This document shows positions 1-6,434 of a stretch of DNA of 11,071 nt, piece after piece. The position numbers and the translations under genes are program-made. The DNA is taken from the NCBI GenBank assembly GCA_900540885.1, contig UQHJ01000074.1, positions 1 through 11,071 on the forward strand, in the 5' to 3' direction. The number at the start of each line of letters is the position of its first letter. Position 1 is the stretch's first letter. The notes under the pieces were generated by a model. That model had not been told where the DNA came from, did no database searches, and worked only from the letters and a program-made list of their open reading frames with translations. Source of the stretch: an uncultured Prevotella sp. (lineage in GTDB: Bacteria > Bacteroidota > Bacteroidia > Bacteroidales > Bacteroidaceae).

Positions 1-249
1 TATACTTGCAATATCTTCCAACTTGCACCACACCCACCCCTTAGGCAGCTGATAGGGATAATGGGGCTTATCACAAGCAGCTTTTGACCGCTTGGTACGT
101 TTGATCTTGCCTTCTTTGATAAGGCGTTCCTTCTCTGCCTTGATGCGTTCGAGCAGCACCGAAGCAGGTTCATCGTTCGGGTCTTGCGGTACAAGTTTGC
201 CATGTATCGCAAGGTCGAGTATTTTTTGGCGTAACGCTTTTGTATTCAT
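1..249 (-). CDS. hsdS: Type I restriction-modification specificity subunit HsdS (N-terminal part, cut by window edge)
   Basis: The minus strand is open from an ATG at 249 to the window edge, giving 83 residues of a longer protein. It starts MNTKALRQKILDLAIHGKLV and continues through PQDPNDEPASVLLERI and a Lys/Glu-rich helix to LPKGWVWCKLEDIASI. This is the usual N-terminus of many HsdS subunits: an opening helix, a charged linker, then the 'LP.GW.W..L.DI' entry into the first target-recognition domain. HsdS sets the DNA sequence recognised by the HsdM/HsdS methylase and the HsdR/M/S nuclease. It is the last gene visible in the minus-strand operon, 46 nt after the DUF1016 nuclease stop, with a hairpin in between. 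Both recognition domains lie outside the window, so specificity, completeness and any hsdS shuffling cannot be judged. Confidence 0.93.
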   Translation of the reverse strand, partial: MNTKALRQKILDLAIHGKLVPQDPNDEPASVLLERIKAEKERLIKEGKIKRTKRSKAACDKPHYPYQLPKGWVWCKLEDIASI

Positions 250-267
250 TCTAAATTATAGTTTGCA

Positions 268-294
268 ATTTGTGCAGTCAGGAACTGCACAAAT
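268..294 (-). repeat. Perfect hairpin between the DUF1016 gene and hsdS
   Basis: ATTTGTGCAGT (268-278) and ACTGCACAAAT (284-294) form 11-bp perfect arms around a 5-nt loop. The hairpin starts directly after the stop codon of the DUF1016 gene and ends 19 nt before the hsdS ATG. No U-run follows it in the direction of transcription, so it does not look like a full terminator. It could slow polymerase, protect or process the transcript, or bind a protein. Its outer stem resembles the hairpin at 1504-1525. Confidence 0.8.
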
Positions 295-295
295 G

Positions 296-1438
296 CTATT
301 CGTTATTTTCCAGTTTCTTTAGATCCTCGTTCTCTTCAAACTCCTCAATCCATTCCTTCACCTTGGCTTGCAATAAAGCCTTGTTGGGAAGATAAAGTTG
401 ATAGGCAGAAGCGTAGATATTTGCGTCCTTTGGCAAGGTAAGTTCCACGAGGGCATCATTCTTTTCTTTACACAACAGTATGCCTATAGTCGGTTTCTCA
501 AAGTCTTGTTTGACATAGCGGTCATAATAGTTGACATACATCTGCATCTGTCCGAGGTCCTGATGGGTAAGTTTATCTATCTTTAAGTCAATGAGCACAT
601 AGCATTGTAACAAGCGGTTGTAAAACACCAAGTCAACAAAGAAATGCTGCTCTTCAAAAGTAAACCGTTTCTGTCGTGCCTCAAAAAGAAATCCTTTGCC
701 AAGTTCGAGCAAGAATTGCTGCATCTTGCTGATTATGGCATTCTCCAGTTTAGACTCCGAATAAATAGAATCGGGCTTCAATCCCAAGAACTCCAATGTG
801 ATAGGATTCTTTATGATGTCTGATGGTTTTTCGACCGTATGTCCCTCTTTTGCCAAGCGCATCACCTCGTCCTTATTGCGACTCAAAGCTAAACGTTCGT
901 AAAGACTTGAAGCATATTGACGTTGCAATTCACGGAAGCTCCAATTCTGTTGATGACACTCTATTTCATAGAAGTTGCGTTCATCTGCATTTTCAATACG
1001 CATCAAAATAAGATAGTGCGACCATGACAGCGCAAATAAAGGTCTTGAAATATTTTCTGTATTTTGTATATTCAAGTTTCCTGCCTCATGCTTTGAATTG
1101 GCTAAACAGTGTTTAGCCTTTTTGCTTTCAATAGGACAAACACTGTTTGTCTTTTCTGAATATACGCTATAGAACTTCTTGGCATTTTTTAGTGTTGCGA
1201 CAGACCAACCCTTTCCATACTTACCTGTTAGACGTACGGACAGATTTTTCAACACAGCCTTACCATAGGCAGCTCGTTTTTCGCCTTGCTGTTCATCTTC
1301 AATGATATACTTGCCAACGCCATAATAGGTATAAACCATTGCAGTATTAACAGTTGTCTTTACATGCCTATGTGCTTCATCTATCAGCTTTGATATTTTT
1401 TCAAAGAGAGCATCCTCTTGTTTGGTTATTTCGTTCAT
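296..1438 (-). CDS. DUF1016/YhcG-family PDDEXK nuclease
   Basis: This 380-residue protein has the two-part structure of the DUF1016 (YhcG) family. The N-terminal domain (about 5-160) contains LFEKISKLIDEA, VYTYYGVGKYI, KYGKGWSVATLKNA and LSWSHYLILMRI. The C-terminal PDDEXK nuclease domain (about 200-365) contains FLLELGKGFLFEARQKRFTF, VDLVFYN, IDLKIDKL and LGQMQMYVNYYD. Candidate catalytic residues are D269, D284, K286 and Q297. The E of the usual ExK is D here, a conservative change I believe occurs in Bacteroidetes members. A GTG at 1450 in the same frame would add four residues; the ATG at 1438 behind an A-rich leader is preferred. Residues 97-132 form a poorly conserved linker containing two in-frame palindromes. 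The gene lies between hsdM and hsdS, which suggests a link to restriction, but its substrate and role are not evident. Confidence 0.92.
   Translation of the reverse strand: MNEITKQEDALFEKISKLIDEAHRHVKTTVNTAMVYTYYGVGKYIIEDEQQGEKRAAYGKAVLKNLSVRLTGKYGKGWSVATLKNAKKFYSVYSEKTNSVCPIESKKAKHCLANSKHEAGNLNIQNTENISRPLFALSWSHYLILMRIENADERNFYEIECHQQNWSFRELQRQYASSLYERLALSRNKDEVMRLAKEGHTVEKPSDIIKNPITLEFLGLKPDSIYSESKLENAIISKMQQFLLELGKGFLFEARQKRFTFEEQHFFVDLVFYNRLLQCYVLIDLKIDKLTHQDLGQMQMYVNYYDRYVKQDFEKPTIGILLCKEKNDALVELTLPKDANIYASAYQLYLPNKALLQAKVKEWIEEFEENEDLKKLENNE
1100..1118 (-). repeat. In-frame palindrome inside the DUF1016 gene (second in reading order)
   Basis: GGCTAAACA and TGTTTAGCC form 9-bp perfect arms around one base. 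The palindrome encodes part of the variable linker (about residues 107-113, KAKHCLA) between the two conserved domains. Its core AAACA-N-TGTTT is shared with the palindrome at 1135-1151, 16 nt away, while the outer arms differ by paired changes. Confidence 0.8.
1135..1151 (-). repeat. In-frame palindrome inside the DUF1016 gene (first in reading order)
   Basis: GACAAACA and TGTTTGTC form 8-bp perfect arms around one base, encoding about residues 96-102 (KTNSVCP) of the nuclease linker. The core is the same AAACA-N-TGTTT as at 1100-1118. Two of the arm positions differ between the copies (A:T to C:G and C:G to T:A), each with its partner changed to keep pairing. Confidence 0.8.
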
Positions 1439-1465
1439 TTTTATATCCACTTATTTCATCTGCAA

Positions 1466-1489
1466 ATTTTGCAAATGCGTTTGCAAAAT
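1466..1489 (-). repeat. Perfect hairpin upstream of the DUF1016 gene (proximal)
   Basis: ATTTTGCAAA (1466-1475) and TTTGCAAAAT (1480-1489) form 10-bp arms with a 4-nt loop in the hsdM to DUF1016 gap, ending 27 nt before the preferred ATG at 1438. On the coding strand its centre is TGCAAACGCATTTGCA, related to the neighbouring hairpin at 1504-1525. It could control translation or stability of the nuclease part of the operon mRNA. Confidence 0.8.
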
Positions 1490-1503
1490 CTAAATAGAAG
1501 AAT

Positions 1504-1525
1504 TTGTCCAAATGCATCTGGACAA
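1504..1525 (-). repeat. Perfect hairpin upstream of the DUF1016 gene (distal)
   Basis: TTGTCCA (1504-1510) and TGGACAA (1519-1525) form 7-bp arms around an 8-nt loop that contains ATGCAT, itself palindromic. It begins 9 nt after the hsdM stop codon. On the coding strand the centre reads TCCAGATGCATTTGGA, which matches the hairpin at 1466-1489 at 12 of 16 positions; two of the four differences form a compensated C:G to G:C swap. Confidence 0.78.
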
Positions 1526-1534
1526 TTATAATAA

Positions 1535-2968
1535 TTAATCCTCTTTTATATCACCCAACAATTTCTCCAACTCACTCACCGCCTTGCTGATGCTCTGGCT
1601 TTGTTCCTTTATAGAAGCCATAAGTTCCGCCAAAGAATGTTGTTCTTCCTCGCCCCCTTGCTTAATCCAAGTGATGTCAAGCGAAGTCTTGTCACGAGCG
1701 GTAAGCTCATCAATGGAATATTTGCGCCAACGTCCAGAAGGGTTCGTATCTGCATCGTAAGTCTCTTTACGATCGTTAATATTCTCAGGGTTGTAGCATT
1801 TCACAAAATCATCAAGGTGATGACGTTCCAATTTGTTTGTAGCAAGCGTGTGTTTCACGTCAGTGCGGTAATCATAGAACCATACATCTTTAGTGGGCTG
1901 TCCTTTCGTGAAGAACAACACGTTAGCTTTCACACCCTGTGCGTAGAAAATACCTGTAGGCAAGCGTAGAATAGTGTGCAGATTAAAGTCAGCGAGCAAA
2001 CGTTTACGGATAGTTTCACCAGCGCCACCCTCAAAGAGCACGTTATCAGGCAATACTACAGAAGCACGACCACCCACCTTCAACATCAGCATCATGTGTT
2101 GGAGGAAATTGAGCTGGTTATTCTTTGTTTCCACATAGAAATCAGGACGATTAAGTTCCACAGAACCAGCAGGACGTTGTCCGAAAGGAGGATTGGCAAG
2201 AATAACATCCACCAATGTTTTTGGTTCACGCTCCAACGAATCCTCGCAAGAAATCGGACTGCGGTCAGTACCCACACCATGAAGATACAAGTTCATAGAA
2301 GCAAGAGTAACCACAAGCGAAGTGTTGTCAACGCCATGCAAAGCCTCGTTTCGGAGGAAATCACGTTTCGCCTTGTCAGCCGATTGATTCTTCATATAGT
2401 CATAAGCCGTGAGAAGGAAACCGCCCGTGCCACATGCAGGGTCGCACACAGTCTCGCCAATTTGTGGACGGATGCAGTCAACCATAGCTTTAATAAGAGG
2501 ACGAGGTGTAAAGTACTGACCTGCGCCACTCTTTTTGTCTTGTCCGTTCTTCTCCAAAATGCTTTCATAGATAGCACCCTTCACGTCTGCGTCTATCACC
2601 AACCATTGCTCTTCGTCAATCATAGTGATGACCTTTTTCAAGTAAACAGGCTTGTCAATCTTATTCTGCGCTTTAGTGTAGATTGTACCAATAAGGTTGT
2701 CTTGTTCGCTGAGCACTTTCAATGTTTCTTCATACTGCTTCAACAGATCCAGTCCGTCGAGCTGAATAAGATCATTCCACTGATAGCCAGTAGGTATCGC
2801 AGAATCTTCTCCAAACATTTCAACATTCTCCGCATCCATCTTCAGGAACAGCAGATAAGTGAGTTGCGTGATATAATCAGTAAAGCCAATACCTTGTCCA
2901 GCAAGCGTAGTGGCGAGGTTCCATACTTTTTTAGTGAGCGATTGCTCTGTAGATATATTGTTTGCCAT
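1535..2968 (-). CDS. hsdM: Type I restriction-modification DNA adenine methyltransferase HsdM
   Basis: HsdM transfers a methyl group from S-adenosylmethionine to adenine N6 in the site chosen by HsdS, and is part of the restriction complex. The 477-residue protein is of usual length. The HsdM N-terminal helical domain spans about 10-125 (VWNLATTLAGQGI, YLLFLKMDAE). The catalytic domain follows: GAGQYFTPRPLI near 148-159, SAM-binding motif I DPACGTGGF at 176-184, and catalytic motif IV NPPF at 259-262. The C-terminus is a predicted coiled coil (LAELMASIKEQSQSISKAV), which in this family packs against HsdS. The ATG at 2968 lies 7 nt after the hsdR stop, indicating one transcript and likely coupled translation; the leader is A-rich without a Shine-Dalgarno site. 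All key motifs are intact, so activity is expected. Confidence 0.97.
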   Translation of the reverse strand: MANNISTEQSLTKKVWNLATTLAGQGIGFTDYITQLTYLLFLKMDAENVEMFGEDSAIPTGYQWNDLIQLDGLDLLKQYEETLKVLSEQDNLIGTIYTKAQNKIDKPVYLKKVITMIDEEQWLVIDADVKGAIYESILEKNGQDKKSGAGQYFTPRPLIKAMVDCIRPQIGETVCDPACGTGGFLLTAYDYMKNQSADKAKRDFLRNEALHGVDNTSLVVTLASMNLYLHGVGTDRSPISCEDSLEREPKTLVDVILANPPFGQRPAGSVELNRPDFYVETKNNQLNFLQHMMLMLKVGGRASVVLPDNVLFEGGAGETIRKRLLADFNLHTILRLPTGIFYAQGVKANVLFFTKGQPTKDVWFYDYRTDVKHTLATNKLERHHLDDFVKCYNPENINDRKETYDADTNPSGRWRKYSIDELTARDKTSLDITWIKQGGEEEQHSLAELMASIKEQSQSISKAVSELEKLLGDIKED

Positions 2969-2975
2969 TTTTTTG

Positions 2976-5699
2976 TTATGCTGTTTTTCTTAATACTACA
3001 AAATTAAACAATGAGAGCAATGCTTCATCAGCATTCTTCATGCTACCGAAAGCCGCTATTATTTGCGCAGCCTGTGTCTTGTCGTCCTCGCGAATGTCGC
3101 GTATGGTGCAAGCTCCGTTAGCTGCTATGTAATCGACAATCTGGCTCATCAGTTGTTTCTGACGGTCAGAAATGTCGCGGTGCCATTGTCCGCACCACAG
3201 GTTGAAATATTGTCGGGCGGTGGTGCATACGCAATCCAATCGCTCTATCTGCCGGAAGGCATAGCGTACCAACTGAATGATGTTGGTAAGTGCATCACTC
3301 TCTTCCTTTTTAGTAGCACGGCGCACATTGTCGGGATTGATGATAGCGTAGGAGTTCCAAAGTTGCTTAGCGCTAAACTTATTGTTCTCCAACTTCAGTT
3401 TGTTCTCCAAATCCTTCAGCATGGTGTAGGTAATGGGGGTGCCATCTTGATTATAAAGAATGCGCAGTGCCTCAATCTCGTCACAATGCTCACGGCAATA
3501 CTGCTCAAAGGCGCTCGTAGTATCCTGTGCTACTTCCACAGAAAAGCCTCCTCCTGGAAGAGGCTTGTCTGTACCAGGTTTCAAAATAACGACAAAGCCA
3601 GCAGCCAAAATAAGGATATATCGGCGCACATCGGCATGATTGGCAATAGGTGCAACAAGTCCCTTACGCTCATTGTTTGGCTCATCGATGTTGTTATAAG
3701 GCGGTAAGGTGTTATTCTCCAATGCTTGATAAATGCGTTGGGCAATTTTTTCCATTGCGTCACTTGCCAAACGCTCAAACTCCTTGCGCTGGTCTTTGTC
3801 TGCCTTGTTGTGCAGACGTGACAAGACGGCGGCTAAACGTTTCAAGTAAATGTCAGGCAAATTGCCGTGGGCAATGCGCTCAAGCAGTTCTTTCAGCGTG
3901 ATTGTCTTTGTATCAGGTCCTTCCACCATTGTAGGAATAGACTTTGTGTGTTCCGTCACACCAACGGCATCCACCAAGAAGAAACAGTCTTTGCTGAAAG
4001 CATTGGGCGTAACGGCACGTAGTTGCTCGTCGCCAATGGTGCGCACACCACGGCCTTTCATCTGGATGTAAAGTGGTTCGGACTCTACATCACGCATGAA
4101 CATCACCACTTCAAGCGGTTTTACGTCCGTGCCCGTAGCAACAAGCGTGCAGGTGACGGCAATGCGGAAATCGCGGTCGTTGCGGAAGTGGCGTATCAGT
4201 TCGTTGCTGTCGCCCGATGAATAGGTTATCTTCTGCACATAACGCTCCATATCGGCACAAGGGCAAACCTCGCCAAACACATCCTTGGCAATGTTCACAA
4301 TATTGGTGGCATGAGCCTCATTGAGAGCGAATATCAATGTCTTGGGCAGATACTCAAAGTTCTTTTCGCGCTGCGGGTCGTTGAACATTTCTTCATAAAC
4401 CGCATCACGATAAGTGGTGAGGATTAGCTTTATCTGCGATGGATTGATGATGCTGCGGTTCAATTCTGTCTTGGTATAGTTTTTTGTCTCGCGGTTGCTC
4501 ACCTCCTCCGTCTTGCCCGTATATCGGGTCTCCACCTTCACGTGTTCACCTTTCAATATAGCACCGCCATTCTCTGTGGCTTCGGTTTTGATACGATACA
4601 CACGATGGTCTACATTCACACCGTCTACAATGCTATTTTCGAGTGTATAGTTCACAATGCGGTTGTTGTTGAAAAATGCCATTGTTTCGGGAATGGGCGT
4701 AGCAGTCAAGCCCACCAATCGTGCCGTATCGAAGTATTCGAGTACCTTGCGCCAATTGCCATAAATGCTGCGGTGGCACTCGTCAATGATAATCATGTCG
4801 AAGAAGTCGTGCGGCAAGTTGGGGTTATCGGGTAATGTTACCTCGGTATCAGCATCTTCCTCGTCATCATCGTCATTATCCTCAATCGGTTCACCTTTGA
4901 GTAAAGAGAAAAGACGCTGAATGGTGGAGATAATGACATTGCTGTCTGATGGTATTTGGGCAGAATGCAAACGTTCCACCCCGAAAATGGTATTAAATGC
5001 TTCGCCATTGTCGGTAAGGCGGAATGTACCAAATTCATTTTCAGCTTGTCGTCCAAGATTATTGCGATCAACGAGAAAAAGCACTCTACGCATAGGAGTA
5101 TAAGAAAGCATGCGATAGGCAGCAAGACAAGCCGTATAGGTCTTTCCTGCACCCGTGGCGAGAACCATAAGCGCACGATTTTGTCCACAACGAAAACTCT
5201 TCTCCAATTCGGTAATAGCTTCGTACTGACACTCACGCAATCCTTTTTTGTAAAGCGTAGGCAATCCTGCAAATGGGTCGTTTATACCCAACAAAGCCAC
5301 AATTTCCCTTGGTGTATGAATGCGGTTGATTTCCTCCCAATCCGTGTTCGATTTACGAAAATCCTGAAATAAGACAATTTTACCGTTTGACTTATATAAA
5401 AGGGGGATAGGCTTTTGCCATGTTTGATAACAACTTGGTACACTTTTAGCATAAGTGGTCACTTGATCACTCACCTTATCAGAATCAACATCCACTTCTT
5501 CGCGTTTAGCTTCAAGCACACCACATACCTTGCCGTTGATGAACATAAGATAATCAGCTTCGAGATTGCCTTTCAGCAATCCTTCACGCACAGCCACGGC
5601 TGTCATCGTAGGTTCGAACTCCTCGCGATTAACAACCAGCCAACCAGCATCAGCGAACCAGCGGTCTATTTTTACTCTTGCTTTCTCTTCTGGTGTCAT
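2976..5699 (-). CDS. hsdR: Type I restriction endonuclease subunit HsdR
   Basis: HsdR is the ATP-driven translocase and nuclease that cuts unmethylated DNA when joined to HsdM/HsdS. The 907-residue protein begins with a PDDEXK nuclease domain (about 1-120): D49 in LEADYLMF and E63-A-K65 in GVLEAKRE. The superfamily 2 helicase motor follows: Walker A ATGAGKT at 181-187, Walker B DECH at 306-309, motif III TATP at 332-335, ATGTD at 521-525 and motif VI QMKGRGVRT at 546-554. The C-terminal third matches the EcoEI-type HsdR C-terminal region that contacts the methylase. A very acidic stretch (about 273-285, EDNDDDDEEDAD) lies between the Q-R-L-F helix and Walker B and looks like a flexible surface loop. 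The ATG at 5699 is 3 nt after the regulator stop, so expression is probably coupled to that gene. No truncation is visible. Confidence 0.97.
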   Translation of the reverse strand: MTPEEKARVKIDRWFADAGWLVVNREEFEPTMTAVAVREGLLKGNLEADYLMFINGKVCGVLEAKREEVDVDSDKVSDQVTTYAKSVPSCYQTWQKPIPLLYKSNGKIVLFQDFRKSNTDWEEINRIHTPREIVALLGINDPFAGLPTLYKKGLRECQYEAITELEKSFRCGQNRALMVLATGAGKTYTACLAAYRMLSYTPMRRVLFLVDRNNLGRQAENEFGTFRLTDNGEAFNTIFGVERLHSAQIPSDSNVIISTIQRLFSLLKGEPIEDNDDDDEEDADTEVTLPDNPNLPHDFFDMIIIDECHRSIYGNWRKVLEYFDTARLVGLTATPIPETMAFFNNNRIVNYTLENSIVDGVNVDHRVYRIKTEATENGGAILKGEHVKVETRYTGKTEEVSNRETKNYTKTELNRSIINPSQIKLILTTYRDAVYEEMFNDPQREKNFEYLPKTLIFALNEAHATNIVNIAKDVFGEVCPCADMERYVQKITYSSGDSNELIRHFRNDRDFRIAVTCTLVATGTDVKPLEVVMFMRDVESEPLYIQMKGRGVRTIGDEQLRAVTPNAFSKDCFFLVDAVGVTEHTKSIPTMVEGPDTKTITLKELLERIAHGNLPDIYLKRLAAVLSRLHNKADKDQRKEFERLASDAMEKIAQRIYQALENNTLPPYNNIDEPNNERKGLVAPIANHADVRRYILILAAGFVVILKPGTDKPLPGGGFSVEVAQDTTSAFEQYCREHCDEIEALRILYNQDGTPITYTMLKDLENKLKLENNKFSAKQLWNSYAIINPDNVRRATKKEESDALTNIIQLVRYAFRQIERLDCVCTTARQYFNLWCGQWHRDISDRQKQLMSQIVDYIAANGACTIRDIREDDKTQAAQIIAAFGSMKNADEALLSLFNFVVLRKTA

Positions 5700-5702
5700 A
5701 TT

Positions 5703-5990
5703 TTACTTCTCCTTATTTTCCGATAATACCATATTATCGGAAGTTGCAGACTGTAAATTTACTTGTTGATCCTCATTTAGCACATCTGCATTTAACAATC
5801 TTGCCACATCTACATTCAAAGTTTTTGCGATGCGCAACAGATTTTTAAGGTCAGGCTGACTGGAATTTGTTACCCATTTCGAAATGGTGGCCTGATCTTT
5901 GCCTAATTGTTCGGCAAGCCATTTATTGCTTTTCTGTTCTTCAGCAAGCACTATTTTCAATCTATTAACCTGTTCTCTTGGCATATTCAT
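5703..5990 (-). CDS. XRE-family helix-turn-helix regulator at the head of the hsd operon
   Basis: This is a 95-residue DNA-binding protein with a Cro/C1-type helix-turn-helix at about residues 10-67: LKIVLAEEQKSNKWLAEQLG, then KDQATISKWV as turn and recognition helix, then QPDLKNLLRIAKTLNVDVARLL. The tail (68-95) is polar, unstructured-looking and contains an in-frame hairpin. A TTG at 6014 would extend the frame, but it overlaps the -7 promoter box at 6004-6011, so the ATG at 5990 (MNMPREQ) or 5984 (MPREQ) is preferred. It is the first gene of the operon, 3 nt from hsdR. By analogy with controller proteins of restriction systems it probably regulates its own operon, for example delaying restriction until methylation is established. 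That role is inferred from position only. Confidence 0.9.
   Translation of the reverse strand: MNMPREQVNRLKIVLAEEQKSNKWLAEQLGKDQATISKWVTNSSQPDLKNLLRIAKTLNVDVARLLNADVLNEDQQVNLQSATSDNMVLSENKEK
5718..5742 (-). repeat. Perfect hairpin in the 3' end of the regulator gene, just ahead of hsdR
   Basis: TTCCGATAATA (5718-5728) and TATTATCGGAA (5732-5742) form 11-bp perfect arms with a 3-nt loop. The hairpin encodes about residues 83-91 of the regulator tail (DNMVLSENK) and ends 19 nt before the hsdR ATG. In mRNA it would fold strongly near the hsdR start; as DNA it could be a protein-binding dyad. No U-run follows, so it is not a standard terminator. Confidence 0.8.
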
Positions 5991-6003
5991 ATAATATATG
6001 CCA

Positions 6004-6011
6004 CAAAGATA
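6004..6011 (-). promoter_or_regulatory. Bacteroidetes-type -7 box for the hsd operon
   Basis: On the minus strand the sequence is TATCTTTG, an exact match to the TAnnTTTG consensus of the Bacteroidetes primary sigma factor. It lies 13 nt before the ATG at 5990, so the transcript would have a very short leader. No good TTTG -33 element is seen at the usual spacing, which may mean a weak or activator-dependent promoter. Confidence 0.55.
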
Positions 6012-6161
6012 CAATAGGAAAGCGAAAGGGATTAATAATATAGTCTATATTTTAGTGGGTTAAGATAAAAATTGGTGAGTTCGTCAACTCTTATTCACAT
6101 AAACACCTCCATTCCATTTATTTCAAACACGTACACATCACGAAGCTGCCGGATAGCATTC

Positions 6162-6295
6162 ATTAATGAAAAGATTAACGAATAGATTAATGAAAAGATT
6201 AACGAACAAGATTAATGGTCGATTAATGAAAAATTAACGTTCAAAAACCAAAGCGCGAAGCGCGCCTTAATGTTCATTAATGTTTTATTAATGTT
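6162..6295. repeat. Tandem ATTAATG/ATTAACG repeats with an inverted counterpart
   Basis: Two nearly identical units, each ATTAATGAAAAGATTAACG followed by GAATAG or GAACAAG, occur at 6162-6185 and 6186-6210. A truncated unit ATTAATGGTCG (6211-6221) and a variant with ATTAATGAAAAATTAACG (6222-6239) follow. After a short GC-rich hairpin, 6267-6295 carries TTAATGTTCATTAATG and ATTAATGTT, in part the reverse complement of the same motif. The whole could fold back on itself. Function is not evident. Confidence 0.75.
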
Positions 6296-6384
6296 ATTGG
6301 CAAGCTGCAATTGCAATTCGTTACAGAACAGAACCATTTCTTACGTGAAGTGCTTATTACATTGAAAATATTTGCAGAACTTTT

Positions 6385-6410
6385 AAAGCCACTTTCAAAA
6401 GTGTTGCTTT
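6385..6410. promoter_or_regulatory. Operator-like dyad overlapping the -33 region of the beta-galactosidase promoter
   Basis: CACTTT (6390-6395) and AAAGTG (6398-6403) are perfect inverted arms 2 nt apart, flanked by a second inverted pair, AAAGC (6385-6389) and GCTTT (6406-6410), offset by two bases. The dyad abuts the -33 TTG at 6404-6406, a position where a bound repressor would block RNA polymerase. No regulator gene is adjacent on this side, so the partner is unknown. Confidence 0.35.
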
Positions 6411-6434
6411 ATCCATTATAATTCACTACCTTTG
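6403..6434 (+). promoter_or_regulatory. Bacteroidetes promoter for the beta-galactosidase
   Basis: The -7 box TACCTTTG (6427-6434) matches TAnnTTTG exactly. GTTG at 6403-6406 serves as the -33 element with a 20-nt spacer, close to the consensus TTTG-N19-TAnnTTTG. Transcription would begin near 6440, giving a leader of roughly 40 nt, AT-rich and without a Shine-Dalgarno site. Confidence 0.7.

Noticed and set aside
92..322. Plus-strand open frame across the hsdS start and the hairpin at 268-294
   Set aside because: The minus strand encodes a recognisable HsdS N-terminus here, and the plus-strand product resembles nothing and runs through the intergenic hairpin.
1976..3007. A 343-codon open frame on the plus strand opposite hsdM and the end of hsdR
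   Set aside because: It is fully antisense to hsdM, which has all methyltransferase motifs in order. The translated antisense frame is rich in His, Arg, Thr and Ser, shows no recognisable domain, and has no promoter or leader signal. It is best explained as a by-product of hsdM codon usage.
3544..3566. Inverted repeat AAGCCTC / GAGGCTT in hsdR
   Set aside because: The arms are only 7 bp around a long loop and encode a typical stretch of the HsdR C-terminal region, so it is probably chance and not part of the palindrome set.
5991..6014. Upstream TTG start extending the XRE regulator by eight residues
   Set aside because: The extension overlaps the -7 promoter box, so those codons would probably not be transcribed, and the extra residues do not resemble the start of related regulators.
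6162..6242. Possible CRISPR array or iteron-type origin in the AT-rich repeats
   Set aside because: The units are adjacent with no unique spacers, so it is not CRISPR. There is no replication initiator gene nearby, so an origin cannot be supported.
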